A model generated the notes under the pieces. It was not told the DNA's origin. It ran no database searches and saw nothing but the letters and a program-made list of their open reading frames with translations. From the NCBI RefSeq assembly GCF_900110485.1, contig NZ_FODY01000018.1:28696-92695 (forward strand): a stretch of 64,000 nt of DNA. The letters run 5' to 3'. Source of the DNA: Propionispora vibrioides (GTDB lineage Bacteria > Bacillota > Negativicutes > Propionisporales > Propionisporaceae). Shown piece after piece: positions 43,335 through 51,628 of the stretch. Numbering within the stretch: the stretch's first letter is position 1; every line of letters starts with the position of its first letter. The position numbers and the translations under genes were made by a program.

Positions 43335-43380
43335 AAAAACCTCCAAGTCCGGTGCGTTACTTACACCAGCTTGGAGGTTT
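43335..43380 (-). terminator. Terminator of the ROK-MFS unit
   Basis: AAACCTCCAAG and CTTGGAGGTTT pair, with a T-run on the minus strand just after the MFS gene. The nearly same hairpin occurs at 45976. The remaining 43104-43334 gap holds nothing I recognise. Confidence 0.8.
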
Positions 43381-43429
43381 AGTTCTCCGGATCTCCATAG
43401 CAGATCTTTTACCCTTTTATTTATCGGAT

Positions 43430-44623
43430 TTACGGTGTACTGTTTTTGGCAACAATGACTGAGCTGGCTGCCACCATCAGCATTGTTGCAGCAACAACAA
43501 CAAAGGCAAACGGAAGACTGATTGAATGAGCCATAAAACCGATAAGCGCCGGCCCGGCCAAAATACCTGAATAGCCCAGGGTAGAAACGGCTGATACGGC
43601 CAGGTTTGCCGGCATGACTTTCTGGCGGCCCAGTACGGAATACAACACCGGAACGATATTGGAAGATCCCAGTCCCAGCAAGGCAAAACCAAACAGCGCG
43701 GCCGTCCAGGTTGGAACGAATACGGCAATGGCAATCCCTGCTGCCGCACCAATCCCGCCAAACAGGATCACATTCTTGCCGCCGAATTTGGCAACAATCC
43801 GGTCCCCCGTTAATCTGCCGATCGTCATGGTAACGGAGAATAAAGAATAGCCCAGCCCCGCCTGCGACAGTTCAACACCGCGCAGTGAAGTTAAAAATAC
43901 GGCACTCCAATCCAGCATGGACCCTTCGGCCAGAAAGACTATGAAACATAAAATCCCGATGAAAAGGACAATGCCCTTAGGCAAAACAAATAAGGGCCCC
44001 TGCTTTTCCTCACTTCCGTAGGGCAGCAAGTACCTGCCAAACATCACTAACAGGCCAAGGATTATCACTACAACACCTAGCATTGCCGCCACTGGCGATA
44101 CACCGGCTTCCAGCAAGCCGCTCACACTGCCGGCCCCAACAAAACCGCCGACACTCCAGAGTCCATGAAAACCGGACATCATGGGCCGGCCACTGGCTTT
44201 TTCAACAATCACAGCCTGGATATTGACGACCACATCGATCATACCAACTGCGGCGCCAAAGACCAGCAAGGCAACTACGGCTGCCGGTATGCTTGCCACC
44301 GTAGCAAGAAAGGGTAAAGTAATACACAGGAACAGACTGGCAAGCCCAATAATCAGCCGGCAGCCAAAGCGTGCCGCAAGCAACCCGGCAAAAGGCATGA
44401 TACTGATCGAGCCAGCTCCCAGGCACAATAAAAGGAAACCAAGCGCAGCCTCATCAACACCGAGGCGCGCCTTGGCATAGGGAACCAGCGGAGCCCAGGC
44501 CGAGATGCCAAAACCGGCAATAAAAAAAGCAACCCGGGTGGATACTTGTTCCCAAAACCCCGGTACCTGTTGTTTAGAAAGCGTGCCCTCAGCAAAGGGC
44601 AATGCATTACCCATTTTAGCCAT
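43430..44623 (-). CDS. MFS transporter, YbjJ-like
   Basis: A 397-aa membrane protein with about 12 hydrophobic helices. FGISAWAPLVPYAKARLGVD in the first loop, MMSGFHGLWSVGGFVGAGSV mid-protein and LGYSLFSVTMTIGRLTGDRI match the YbjJ-type family. It lies 56 bp after a ROK regulator gene on the same strand, so the pair is likely one unit where the ROK protein controls the transporter. The substrate is unknown; a sugar is plausible given ROK regulators. Confidence 0.85.
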   Translation of the reverse strand: MAKMGNALPFAEGTLSKQQVPGFWEQVSTRVAFFIAGFGISAWAPLVPYAKARLGVDEAALGFLLLCLGAGSISIMPFAGLLAARFGCRLIIGLASLFLCITLPFLATVASIPAAVVALLVFGAAVGMIDVVVNIQAVIVEKASGRPMMSGFHGLWSVGGFVGAGSVSGLLEAGVSPVAAMLGVVVIILGLLVMFGRYLLPYGSEEKQGPLFVLPKGIVLFIGILCFIVFLAEGSMLDWSAVFLTSLRGVELSQAGLGYSLFSVTMTIGRLTGDRIVAKFGGKNVILFGGIGAAAGIAIAVFVPTWTAALFGFALLGLGSSNIVPVLYSVLGRQKVMPANLAVSAVSTLGYSGILAGPALIGFMAHSISLPFAFVVVAATMLMVAASSVIVAKNSTP

Positions 44624-44679
44624 GTTATCCCCTGCCCATCCTACGAATTATAACGAGAATTCTCTACTAGCGGAACAGA

Positions 44680-45708
44680 CTACAATCTTTTTTCGATCAG
44701 TTGAACATCACAGGCCAGGCTTTCCAGGGTAATGGCAATCAAGCCATTGATATAATCACCCTGGATATTCTCCTCAATCAGGAGCTGTGGCATATGTTCC
44801 TGCGGTATGATCGCTTCGCAGTCAGTATAAAACTGTTCCAGCATATCTAGCCGGACCAGGTTGCCTGTCAGCACAATGGTTTCCGGATTAATGACGGCAA
44901 TGATCGATACAATCGTCTTTACCATTAAAAGGGAAACCGAATTGGCCCGGTTGAGCTGTTGAATTTGTTCCTCCCGTGAAATATCAAAGGGTAAATACGA
45001 GACTTCCCCGGCAAAGTTAGTATTGCCTCGAACAATGTGACCATCGACCATAATGCCCGCCCCGGAACAATTATCGCGGGGAAAAATGACCACCGCTATG
45101 GTCTTGTCTTCGTCATATTTTTGTTTTTGGTAAAAGCCATAGGCGATTAGATTGACATCATTCTCCACAGTAACCGCTACATTATATTTTTCCTTTAATC
45201 TGGCTGCCAGGGCGATATCTGCCAGTTCCTTGATGTCACAGGAAACAATAAAGCCTTTGTTCACAAGCCCGGGTACACCGATTCCAAGGGCCGTAATATT
45301 TTCGTAGCGGTCAATGAGTTCTTCCACCAGATTATCTATAACTTCATAAGTTATGAGGGGAACCTCAACCGTCTGCTGCGCAATCATCTCACCGATCAAA
45401 TTAGCAACTGCATAAATGATCCGCTGCCTTCCGCCTTCATTACTTACATAAATACAGGCAATATAAGAATAATTTGCGTTGTACATAAACCGCCGGGCCG
45501 GACGTCCGCCGCTGGACTGTTCTAAGTCAGTCTCGATGACTTCGCCCCGTTCCAATAGCTCGTTTAAAATATTGCCGCAGGTTGCGACACTTAAGCCAGT
45601 TGCATTGGCCAACGTGATTTTGGTGCCGCCTTTTAAAGCTTTCAATGCGGTCTTAACCAATTCAACATTGACCTGTTTAACCCGGATAGTATTATTAACT
45701 ATTGGCAT
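44680..45708 (-). CDS. ROK-family transcriptional regulator
   Basis: A 342-aa NagC/XylR-type protein with an N-terminal winged helix (TKITLANATGLSVATCGNIL, about 29-48) and a C-terminal sugar-kinase-like ROK domain (about 80-342; LGIGVPGLVNKGFIVSC, VTVENDVNLIAYGF, FAGEVSYLPFD). The usual CxCGxxGC zinc motif of ROK proteins is not visible, so the metal site is lost or changed. Kinase activity is therefore unlikely, and it should act as a sugar-responsive repressor of itself and the MFS gene. Confidence 0.85.
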   Translation of the reverse strand: MPIVNNTIRVKQVNVELVKTALKALKGGTKITLANATGLSVATCGNILNELLERGEVIETDLEQSSGGRPARRFMYNANYSYIACIYVSNEGGRQRIIYAVANLIGEMIAQQTVEVPLITYEVIDNLVEELIDRYENITALGIGVPGLVNKGFIVSCDIKELADIALAARLKEKYNVAVTVENDVNLIAYGFYQKQKYDEDKTIAVVIFPRDNCSGAGIMVDGHIVRGNTNFAGEVSYLPFDISREEQIQQLNRANSVSLLMVKTIVSIIAVINPETIVLTGNLVRLDMLEQFYTDCEAIIPQEHMPQLLIEENIQGDYINGLIAITLESLACDVQLIEKRL

Positions 45709-45737
45709 CTTACACGTCTCCTTATCTATCTAACTCA

Positions 45738-45769
45738 TTTTACAGTTTGCTTAGCTTAGCAAAAGTCAA
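45738..45769 (-). promoter_or_regulatory. Candidate ROK promoter/operator
   Basis: On the minus strand TTGACT (45764-45769) is followed by the palindrome-like TTTGCTAAGCTAAGCAAA (45746-45763, arms TTTGCT/AGCAAA) and TGTAAA (45738-45743). The ~20-bp spacer is long. The site is well placed for autoregulation. The rest of 45709-45975 is AT-rich with no gene. Confidence 0.4.
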
Positions 45770-45975
45770 TCCGCGCTAAGAGCCGAGAACATAATGCCTT
45801 TTTTAATTCATTCAGCGTTAACAAAAGGTATAGTTATATACCTGCTACATTCCAGCCGCTCTTTCAACAATACTTTAAATAACTCTTATTAAAAGTATTA
45901 TATTAATAATATAGTATTAATGCTCTTCTTTGTCAATTACTAAAAACACTATCTCTATCTCATCAATTCGCCATA

Positions 45976-46024
45976 AAAAAACCTCCAAGCCCGGTGCTTT
46001 TACTTTACACCAGCTTGGAGGTTT
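45976..46024 (-). terminator. Terminator of the phosphatase gene
   Basis: AAACCTCCAAG and CTTGGAGGTTT stem with a T-run on the minus strand; nearly identical to 43335-43380. Confidence 0.8.
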
Positions 46025-46088
46025 ACACAGTTCCATGCTCTCTATATCATCCTTTTCATCATCAGACAAACGCTGTCCGCCTGCACCG

Positions 46089-46805
46089 CTATACATAAAA
46101 CTCCCGATACGTTGGTATTTCCAGTGCTGCCAGCCGCCCGCCGAAGCAACTGCCGCAGTCAATCCCAATTTTGTCCTTATAGACTTTATCGTACCAGATT
46201 TTTGCCTGCTTCCTCTTATTAAATTTCGGATTGTAAGGAGACAAGTTCCAGGTGGGAACATGCCCAAATATCAGCATTTTATCATGATAAGCCGGACAAA
46301 ACGGAAACGATTCGTCCATCCAGATTGTGTCATTTTCCTCATTGTTTTCAATAGATTTCGTCGTATTGGCTCCGGCATGGGCAAAAATATACCGGCCTGT
46401 CGTGTAATAAAAGGGTAAGGAACTGATGAACTGCAAAATATGCTCGAGGCCTTCGGGCGGTAAGTTTTTAATTTCCTGAAACGTGGAATATCCACCATGA
46501 TACATATACCAATTATACAGATCTTCACTTGGCTGGGTACGCCAGTTTTCCGTTGTCAGCATTTCCACAATACTGTCCTGAGCAAATCTTTCGTGATTTC
46601 CCTTGAGTACAATCGCTCCTTGCTGTTGAAGCTTTTGGCAAATCGCCAGGGTTTCCAGGTTCTCGCGGCCCCGGTCCAACAAATCACCGACAATGACCAG
46701 CAAATCATTGTTGGGATCGTAATCGCATACTTTTAATAAAGCCAACAGGCTTCTGCTTTCCCCATGAATATCGGAAATGGCTAGTATCCTGTCTACTACA
46801 CGCAT
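46089..46805 (-). CDS. Calcineurin-like metallophosphoesterase (PrpA/ApaH-like)
   Basis: A 238-aa metal-dependent phosphatase. RILAISDIHGESRSLLALL, VIVGDLLDRGRENLETL and VLKGNHERFAQ are the GDxHG, GDxxDRG and GNHE motifs of the PPP-type bacterial serine/threonine phosphatases, with a later FAHAGAN. The three blocks and metal ligands are intact. Single gene with own terminator. It could act on phosphoproteins or dinucleoside polyphosphates; the sequence alone does not choose. Confidence 0.9.
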   Translation of the reverse strand: MRVVDRILAISDIHGESRSLLALLKVCDYDPNNDLLVIVGDLLDRGRENLETLAICQKLQQQGAIVLKGNHERFAQDSIVEMLTTENWRTQPSEDLYNWYMYHGGYSTFQEIKNLPPEGLEHILQFISSLPFYYTTGRYIFAHAGANTTKSIENNEENDTIWMDESFPFCPAYHDKMLIFGHVPTWNLSPYNPKFNKRKQAKIWYDKVYKDKIGIDCGSCFGGRLAALEIPTYREFYV

Positions 46806-46865
46806 AAACTCACCTGCTTATTTATTTTTGATTAATATCCCCCCAACCATTAAGCCTCTATCAAG

Positions 46866-46918
46866 ATAGAAAAAATATAAGCGGAAGGATTCCTTTACCC
46901 TATCCATCCGCTTATGTC
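46866..46918 (-). terminator. Terminator of the zeta-toxin unit
   Basis: ATAAGCGGA and TCCGCTTAT form the stem, with TTTTTTCT after it on the minus strand. Good intrinsic terminator. Confidence 0.8.
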
Positions 46919-46923
46919 TGCCT

Positions 46924-47595
46924 TTACTCACTGATTTTATTATTTATCGCTTCATTAAGAATATTTCGTTTAAGTTGTTCCAGCGTTGCCTGATTCCACT
47001 GGTATTGCTCTCCTGATTCACTAAGCGGGTATGCCTTCAATTCATTCTTACCCGTTTTTTCAAAGACCAGTGCCGGCCGTTCAGAAGAATTATCATAGAC
47101 TCTAGCCATATCCGCAACTTGAATCGCCATAGGCAAAAGCCCCATAGCCCTGGTATATCTGGCCGCTATCTTTTCTTCAGGTACATTATGCCCGCCTTTT
47201 GCTACCCTGTCCCGCACCCGCTGGACATTGATCGCCGGGTCTTGCGTTGTTACATAGATTAGGCAAACTTCATAGCCGGCAGCCTTAGCCTGGCTCATAA
47301 GATGGATTTTAGCCGGTGTAGACATAACCGTTTCGGTAATAAACGAAATCCGCCCGTCGATAGCTTGCTGACGCAATTGATCCGCCTGATTTGCCGCATC
47401 ACGATTTATAGCATCCATTTGCGCTTGACTGACAGTTTTTACATCCACATCGCCCAGCTTCTCTCTGGTCATGTCATCAGCATTAATATAAGGACCGTCC
47501 AATGTGCCTCTCTGGATAGCTATTTTATTCATCGTACTTTTACCGGAACCATTGGGCCCGGCAAACACTACCAGTACCGGCTTATCATTTCTCAT
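46924..47595 (-). CDS. Zeta-toxin-like kinase
   Basis: A 223-aa P-loop kinase. VVFAGPNGSGKST (9-21) is the Walker A motif, and YINADDMTREKL holds the conserved Asp used by zeta toxins to activate the sugar nucleotide. FITETVMSTPAKIHLMSQAK and YVTTQDPAINVQRVRDRVAK, GGHNVPEEKIAARYTRAM fit the family. Zeta toxins phosphorylate UDP-GlcNAc and block wall synthesis. The ATG at 47595 overlaps the upstream 64-aa gene by 11 bp, so I prefer it over the longer frame. The upstream gene is the likely antitoxin. Confidence 0.88.
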   Translation of the reverse strand: MRNDKPVLVVFAGPNGSGKSTMNKIAIQRGTLDGPYINADDMTREKLGDVDVKTVSQAQMDAINRDAANQADQLRQQAIDGRISFITETVMSTPAKIHLMSQAKAAGYEVCLIYVTTQDPAINVQRVRDRVAKGGHNVPEEKIAARYTRAMGLLPMAIQVADMARVYDNSSERPALVFEKTGKNELKAYPLSESGEQYQWNQATLEQLKRNILNEAINNKISE

Positions 47596-47779
47596 TCTGT
47601 TCATCCTCATACAGCGTACTATACTCTTTACGGCCATCCTGATATACATAGTATATGCCACTCTCATCCCCATGAGTACTTGGCCTACCCGCAGCATGGG
47701 TCTCTTCTATCGCCTGCCGCGCCGCATCGGCGAACAGGGCTTCACTTTCTTCTTTAGTTAGCTCCCATAGTTTTTTCAT
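47585..47779 (-). CDS. Small protein, probable zeta-toxin partner
   Basis: A 64-aa acidic protein (MKKLWELTKEESEALFADAA, then THAAGRPSTHGDESGIYYVY and DGRKEYSTLYEDEQ). It overlaps the start of the zeta-like toxin gene. This is the usual layout of an antitoxin, but it does not resemble the classical epsilon antitoxin. Proteins with the AGRPSTHGD(E)xGIYY pattern are, to my knowledge, recurrent neighbours of such kinases. Antitoxin function is inferred from overlap only. Confidence 0.7.
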   Translation of the reverse strand: MKKLWELTKEESEALFADAARQAIEETHAAGRPSTHGDESGIYYVYQDGRKEYSTLYEDEQNEK

Positions 47780-47817
47780 TTATATATCACCGCCCCAACG
47801 TCTATTGCAAAAGTCAT

Positions 47818-48789
47818 TTAAAAATTATAGCCAATACGGTTTGCATCATAAAACGTACGATCGGCTCCGTTTTTCTGGTCAAAAGTAAAGACCATGTCTT
47901 TGCTCGCCTTCGTAACAACTCTAAGTTCAACAGGTTGCAAAGGATTAATATCATATGCATTAAAATAGGCAGTTACTCCCATATGAGCCCATGATCCGTC
48001 GAATTGTGGAAAAGAGTACATCACACTATAGGGGAATATATTATTTCCGTTTTGAATTGCAACAAGCCTTATGCTGCCAAGGTTATTTGCATTATATTGA
48101 TTAAAAGTAAAAACGACCCTTGCCTGATAAGAATTAGCCAGTATAGTCAATCTATCGACTTTAATTGGTTCAAAAGTTTTCTCCGATAGAATACTTTCTG
48201 TTGCAATCCCCGCAAACGGTGTTAACCAATACGCATCGCCTGAAGCTTCTACCGCGGAGAAGAAACCGCCCTTAGATACTTTTGCTGAGTTATTACTGAC
48301 AAATGCAATATTTTTTTGTTGCGCTAAGGTTCGACCTGCAGACAAAGCCTTTTGTTTATCAATATCTGATAATACCGGCTCTCTAGTTACAGCAGGTTCT
48401 ATCCCCTTTTCCCTAAATAGTTTAACAATTTCTGTATTGCCAAACAGTTCAGCTATATCAGCTGCCCCTCTGCCTTTATTATCTTTCCAGTTTAAGTCTA
48501 TATTAGGCTTTTCCATTAATATTTTTACAGCCTCATAGTTGTTAGAATAGGCCGCTGTTGTAAGCGGTGTCGTATTATTGGAACTAATGTAATTCGGATC
48601 CATACCCGCATCTAAAAATAAAGACAAAGCCGCATTATCTTTTTGTTGTATCACTCTAAGAAAAGCATTTTCGTTATAGGAAATTTTCAATTGGGCTAAT
48701 CCAACTCTTGCTTCTTCCGGCGTTGCAGCTAAACAGATGCCACTCAATAGAATTAGAATTGCAAAAACAAATAACAATATTTTTTTCAT
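47818..48789 (-). CDS. Exported ankyrin-repeat protein
   Basis: A 323-aa secreted protein with a signal peptide (MKKILLFVFAILILLSGICL, cleaved near LAA). At least three ankyrin repeats follow: VIQQKDNAALSLFLDAGMDP, TTPLTTAAYSNNYEAVKIL and NLNWKDNKGRGAADIAEL (repeat positions about 40-130). The C-terminal ~190 residues are a separate beta-rich domain with no clear family. ATG 48789 lies 20 bp from repeat R copy 2. Ankyrin repeats bind proteins; no partner is evident. Confidence 0.82.
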   Translation of the reverse strand: MKKILLFVFAILILLSGICLAATPEEARVGLAQLKISYNENAFLRVIQQKDNAALSLFLDAGMDPNYISSNNTTPLTTAAYSNNYEAVKILMEKPNIDLNWKDNKGRGAADIAELFGNTEIVKLFREKGIEPAVTREPVLSDIDKQKALSAGRTLAQQKNIAFVSNNSAKVSKGGFFSAVEASGDAYWLTPFAGIATESILSEKTFEPIKVDRLTILANSYQARVVFTFNQYNANNLGSIRLVAIQNGNNIFPYSVMYSFPQFDGSWAHMGVTAYFNAYDINPLQPVELRVVTKASKDMVFTFDQKNGADRTFYDANRIGYNF

Positions 48790-48808
48790 AAATATCCTCC
48801 CTGATTTT

Positions 48809-48905
48809 TATAGGAATCTGTTACCAATTCTCTAAGACGGGACCATAGTCCTTCACATTTCGTCCTGAAATAACCAAAACTTACAAATAATTCATCAAGA
48901 ACCAG
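48809..48905 (-). repeat. Dispersed repeat R, copy 2 (shortened)
   Basis: GACCATAGTCCT and ATAACCAAAACTTACAAATA in the same order as copy 1 (39251), starting 20 bp upstream of the ankyrin gene. It then runs into a decayed AACAAGCGATCAAA hairpin (48911-48960). Confidence 0.6.
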
Positions 48906-49030
48906 CTTTATAAAAAACAAGCGATCAAACCGGAAGGGTCTGTGATCATTTAACTTTTTGTTAAAGTGGGTTACTATATAGTTTACAACTAATTTTTTAA
49001 GCTTCTGGCACCAAATTTTCCCTTGATTAG

Positions 49031-49182
49031 TTGCATATTTTCTCATCATGGGTATAATATAATAAAAGGACTGGCGTGCTCGACACACGCCAGCCCTACA
49101 GGCTGTCTAACCGGAAAACGGCTAGCCCAAATTGCATGTTATTAGGAAATAACCGCCATCTGAGCAGGGGCGGTTATTTCTT
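49031..49182 (+). ncRNA. Antisense RNA to the holin-like toxin, with promoter
   Basis: TTGCAT (49031-49036), 16 bp and TATAAT (49053-49058) form a plus-strand promoter. The transcript would start near 49065, fold into stable stems (TGGCGTG/CACGCCA; GCTAACCGG-type), and end at the hairpin 49144-49182. It therefore overlaps the 3' end of the minus-strand toxin mRNA. 3'-end overlap matches TxpA/RatA- and BsrG/SR4-type type I systems of Bacillus. No expression evidence is available. Confidence 0.55.
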
Positions 49183-49186
49183 TTGG
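49144..49186. terminator. Shared hairpin at the toxin/antisense 3' ends
   Basis: GAAATAACCGCC (49144-49155) pairs perfectly with GGCGGTTATTTC (49169-49180). T-runs are short on both strands. It ends both convergent transcripts. Confidence 0.6.
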
Positions 49187-49251
49187 GTCATGACCAATAC
49201 CATGAGCGTGGCAAATGCGACCGCAAATGTCAATGCCTCATAAACAGTCAT
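49174..49251 (-). CDS. Holin-like type I toxin peptide, 25 aa
   Basis: The minus-strand ATG 49251, preceded by GGAAGGGGATGG, opens a 25-residue peptide MTVYEALTFAVAFATLMVLV followed by MTQKK: a hydrophobic helix with a basic tail. MTVYEAL..FATLVVL is the signature of the putative holin-like toxin family found across Firmicutes. A TATAAT at 49312-49317 (minus) lies 60 bp upstream of the ATG. The gene's 3' end is overlapped by an apparent antisense RNA. It is too short for usual gene calling. Confidence 0.75.
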   Translation of the reverse strand: MTVYEALTFAVAFATLMVLVMTQKK

Positions 49252-49402
49252 CTTACCATCCCCTTCCTGGAAAGGAAGGAGCTAACCGTCCCCCGAGCAG
49301 CCTACAAACCTATTATAGCATATTTTCCCAGGAGAGTAAGAAAATACTTTTCTTGTGAATGTTTCCCCGCATTGGGGGTAACTGTCTCACTATTCCTCTA
49401 CC

Positions 49403-49465
49403 GTTATTGTTTAATCAAGCCTTCCCGTCCGGCGGCGTATTTAGACGGTAAAAATCATATTCCTT
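49403..49465 (-). pseudogene. yciI-like 3' remnant
   Basis: About 60 bp align with the 3' end of the YciI-like remnant at 56853 (shared TTTAGACGGTAAAAA and TTAATCAAGC). No open frame remains. It shows that the same ancestral segment once lay here. Confidence 0.5.
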
Positions 49466-49477
49466 CCTAATAAAGAA

Positions 49478-49522
49478 AACCTCCATCTAAGGCAGCATGA
49501 CGCCCCAGATGGAGTAACTTTT
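49478..49522 (-). terminator. Terminator of the polyol PTS operon
   Basis: CTCCATCT and AGATGGAG stem with a T-rich tail on the minus strand, six bp after the SIS-protein stop. Confidence 0.7.
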
Positions 49523-49527
49523 TAAGT

Positions 49528-50085
49528 TTATTCAAGATTAGCATGAAACTTCCATAAATTTTTTAGCTGAATTTCTTTTTTCTCCACAATCATTTTAGCA
49601 ATAGTATCTCCCAGAAGTAATAAGCTTTGTTCAAACAGGCTGGACATGGGTTGCTCCGATTGGACTTCATCCTGTAAGTAAAGTTTCGTTTGCACCGGTA
49701 TTCTCACCATTAAATCCGTTATCGGTGCTAGGCTGCTATGTGGATTGGAGCCAAAGTGTATTATTTTCCCGCCTATTGTTTTTGCTTTCTGCGCTATGGC
49801 CACCGGTATCAGGGATTCTCCACTTCCCGATGCAACAATCAAGATATCTCTGTCGGTCATGGCCGGTTCGGTAATTTGTCCCACAATAACCGTGTAAATT
49901 CCTAAATGGGAAAGTCTTTTGGCAAAGGCCTCAATCTCCAGCTTAACCCGGCCAACACCAATAAAGAATACCTTATCCGCTTGTAGGATCAATTCAATGC
50001 ATTGTTTGATATCTTCCTCCCGTACTTTTGCCAATGCAATATTGCATTCCGCTAAAATAGATTGATAAGTTTGTTGATAGTTCAT
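49528..50085 (-). CDS. SIS-domain isomerase, 6-phospho-3-hexuloisomerase-like
   Basis: A 185-aa sugar-isomerase (SIS) domain protein. KVFFIGVGRVKLEIEAFAKR and LSHLGIYTVIVGQITEPAMT, DRDILIVASGSGESLIP contain the phosphosugar-binding loops (GVGR, SGSGES). It resembles HxlB, which interconverts 3-hexulose-6-phosphate and fructose-6-phosphate, and the lone SIS isomerases of arabinose-5-phosphate. It overlaps the epimerase gene by 4 bp at the end of the polyol PTS operon. An isomerase acting on the ketose-phosphate made by the operon's dehydrogenases is likely. Confidence 0.82.
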   Translation of the reverse strand: MNYQQTYQSILAECNIALAKVREEDIKQCIELILQADKVFFIGVGRVKLEIEAFAKRLSHLGIYTVIVGQITEPAMTDRDILIVASGSGESLIPVAIAQKAKTIGGKIIHFGSNPHSSLAPITDLMVRIPVQTKLYLQDEVQSEQPMSSLFEQSLLLLGDTIAKMIVEKKEIQLKNLWKFHANLE

Positions 50086-50825
50086 TTGCCTCCGCCGCCT
50101 CCATGATTTCTGGCTGCCAAACCAAGTTGAATCTCTTTATTCATTTGCGTGAAATTATCCCGTAAGGAAGCCCCCTTCCAAAAAAAGCTGGTACTTCCCG
50201 CAACCAGGCAATCTGCTCCCGCGGCTACGACATCGGCTATAACGTTCAGAGAAACCCGCCCATCTACAATAATTTTAGACTGCAGTCCCTGCTTTTCTAT
50301 ATATTCTCTGCATTCTCTAATTTTTCTCAACGCGTAAGGCACCATGGTTTCCCCTTTGTGTCCGGCATAGCCGGGACTAATCAGCATCAGCAGGACATAA
50401 TCACAGCTTTCAAGTAAATAATGCATGACCTGCAAAGGAGTTGCCGGATTCAGAGCAATACCGGCTTTAATGCCGGCTGCTTTAATTAATCGTAGCATTC
50501 TCTCTCCATGAAGAGCCGCTTCATAATGAAAGGTAATACTCTGTACGCCGATGTTTATCAGTTCCTTAATAAAAAACTCGTTATCTTCAGCCATAATATG
50601 AACATCAAAGTCCAGGCTGGATTTAGAGCGTAATTGTTCAATGACCGTTAATCCCAGCGGCATACTTGGACTAAAGTGCCCGTCGATCAGATCCACATGC
50701 AGCGAAGTAACACCTATTTTTTCTATTTCTTTTATCTGGTCCAGCAAGTTACAAAAGTCTGCACAAATAAGCGATGGCGAAATAACAATCTCGCTACCGT
50801 TTTTTAATAAGAAGTTATTTTCCAT
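50082..50825 (-). CDS. Ribulose-phosphate 3-epimerase family protein
   Basis: A 247-aa TIM-barrel epimerase. ISPSLICADFCNLLDQI, LHVDLIDGHFSPSMPLGLTV, VHIMAEDNEFFIKELINIG and IIVDGRVSLNVIADVVAAGA carry the metal ligands (H and D in HVDLIDG, H in VHIM, D in VDGRV). It interconverts ketose-5- or -6-phosphates at carbon 3, as in Rpe or AlsE. A second Rpe inside a polyol operon suggests use of a pentitol or a rare hexitol whose ketose-phosphate must be epimerised. Ends in GGGGK after the barrel. Confidence 0.88.
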   Translation of the reverse strand: MENNFLLKNGSEIVISPSLICADFCNLLDQIKEIEKIGVTSLHVDLIDGHFSPSMPLGLTVIEQLRSKSSLDFDVHIMAEDNEFFIKELINIGVQSITFHYEAALHGERMLRLIKAAGIKAGIALNPATPLQVMHYLLESCDYVLLMLISPGYAGHKGETMVPYALRKIRECREYIEKQGLQSKIIVDGRVSLNVIADVVAAGADCLVAGSTSFFWKGASLRDNFTQMNKEIQLGLAARNHGGGGGK

Positions 50826-50882
50826 TCAGCTTCCCCTCCTAACAATAGTTCCGGTGGCCACCTCTTCCCGCATTGATCCAAG

Positions 50883-51545
50883 CTATAACAAAGATAATTC
50901 AGCTTCGACAAACTGCGGAATGAATGTCAAATCCGGTATTTGCCGATAAATCAGTTTTTTACCTTCATCGGGAACGATGGCTATATCCGGTATCCAAACA
51001 ACTTTAATCCCCGCGCGATTTGCAGCCAAGATGCCATTATATGAATCTTCCAATACCAGGGTCTGCCCGGCTTCTACTCCACAATTGGCACAGCATGTCT
51101 GAAAAATTTCCGGATGTGGTTTCCCTGCTTCAACTTGATCGCCACTCACAACCAGATTAAAGGCATCGCTTAAGTTTGTTTTGTCTAAATAAAAGTCAAT
51201 GGAGTCACGGCAACTGGAAGAAGCAAGTGCAAGGTACATACCTTTTTCCTTTGCCCATTCCAGACACGAGGCTAACCCTCTCTTTTGGGGAACACCGTAC
51301 TTTTTTATGTAATTACGCATACGGTCTGCTTTCTTTTGATAAAGTTCATTAAAGGGAAATTCTTCTCCAAAAAAACCGTTATATTTTTCCCGGGCAAACT
51401 GCACGGTTGCTCCTTTGGTTTCATTCAGTAAAGCTTCCGGCACGTTATAGTCATAAGAATGACAGACTTCTAACCAGCATGTGTTGGATAAACGTTCTGT
51501 ATCAAACATGAGTCCATCCATATCAAAGATAATAAGCTTGATCAT
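50883..51545 (-). CDS. HAD-family phosphatase/phosphoglucomutase-like
   Basis: A 220-aa HAD hydrolase with motif I FDMDGLMFDTERL (D8, D10), a helical cap (residues 15-85), motif II ALASSSC, motif III VEAGKPHPEIF and motif IV VLEDSYNGILAANRAG. It fits the beta-phosphoglucomutase/small sugar-phosphatase branch. In the operon it may dephosphorylate a sugar phosphate or repair a side product. Substrate open. Confidence 0.85.
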   Translation of the reverse strand: MIKLIIFDMDGLMFDTERLSNTCWLEVCHSYDYNVPEALLNETKGATVQFAREKYNGFFGEEFPFNELYQKKADRMRNYIKKYGVPQKRGLASCLEWAKEKGMYLALASSSCRDSIDFYLDKTNLSDAFNLVVSGDQVEAGKPHPEIFQTCCANCGVEAGQTLVLEDSYNGILAANRAGIKVVWIPDIAIVPDEGKKLIYRQIPDLTFIPQFVEAELSLL

Positions 51546-51628
51546 CCACCGTCCTCCTTTCGCCGGTCTGATAAAAAAGATTGAATTTCACTATCTTTAC
51601 GTAAAATTCAATCTTTCTCTGATTTTTT

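Noticed and set aside
45917..46418. Overlapping frames on both strands near the phosphatase 3' end
   Set aside because: They overlap the phosphatase gene or its terminator and have no ribosome sites.
48786..49088. 100-aa minus-strand frame overlapping repeat R
   Set aside because: The other two copies of R have stops in this frame, the ATG lacks an SD, and it overlaps the antisense-RNA promoter.
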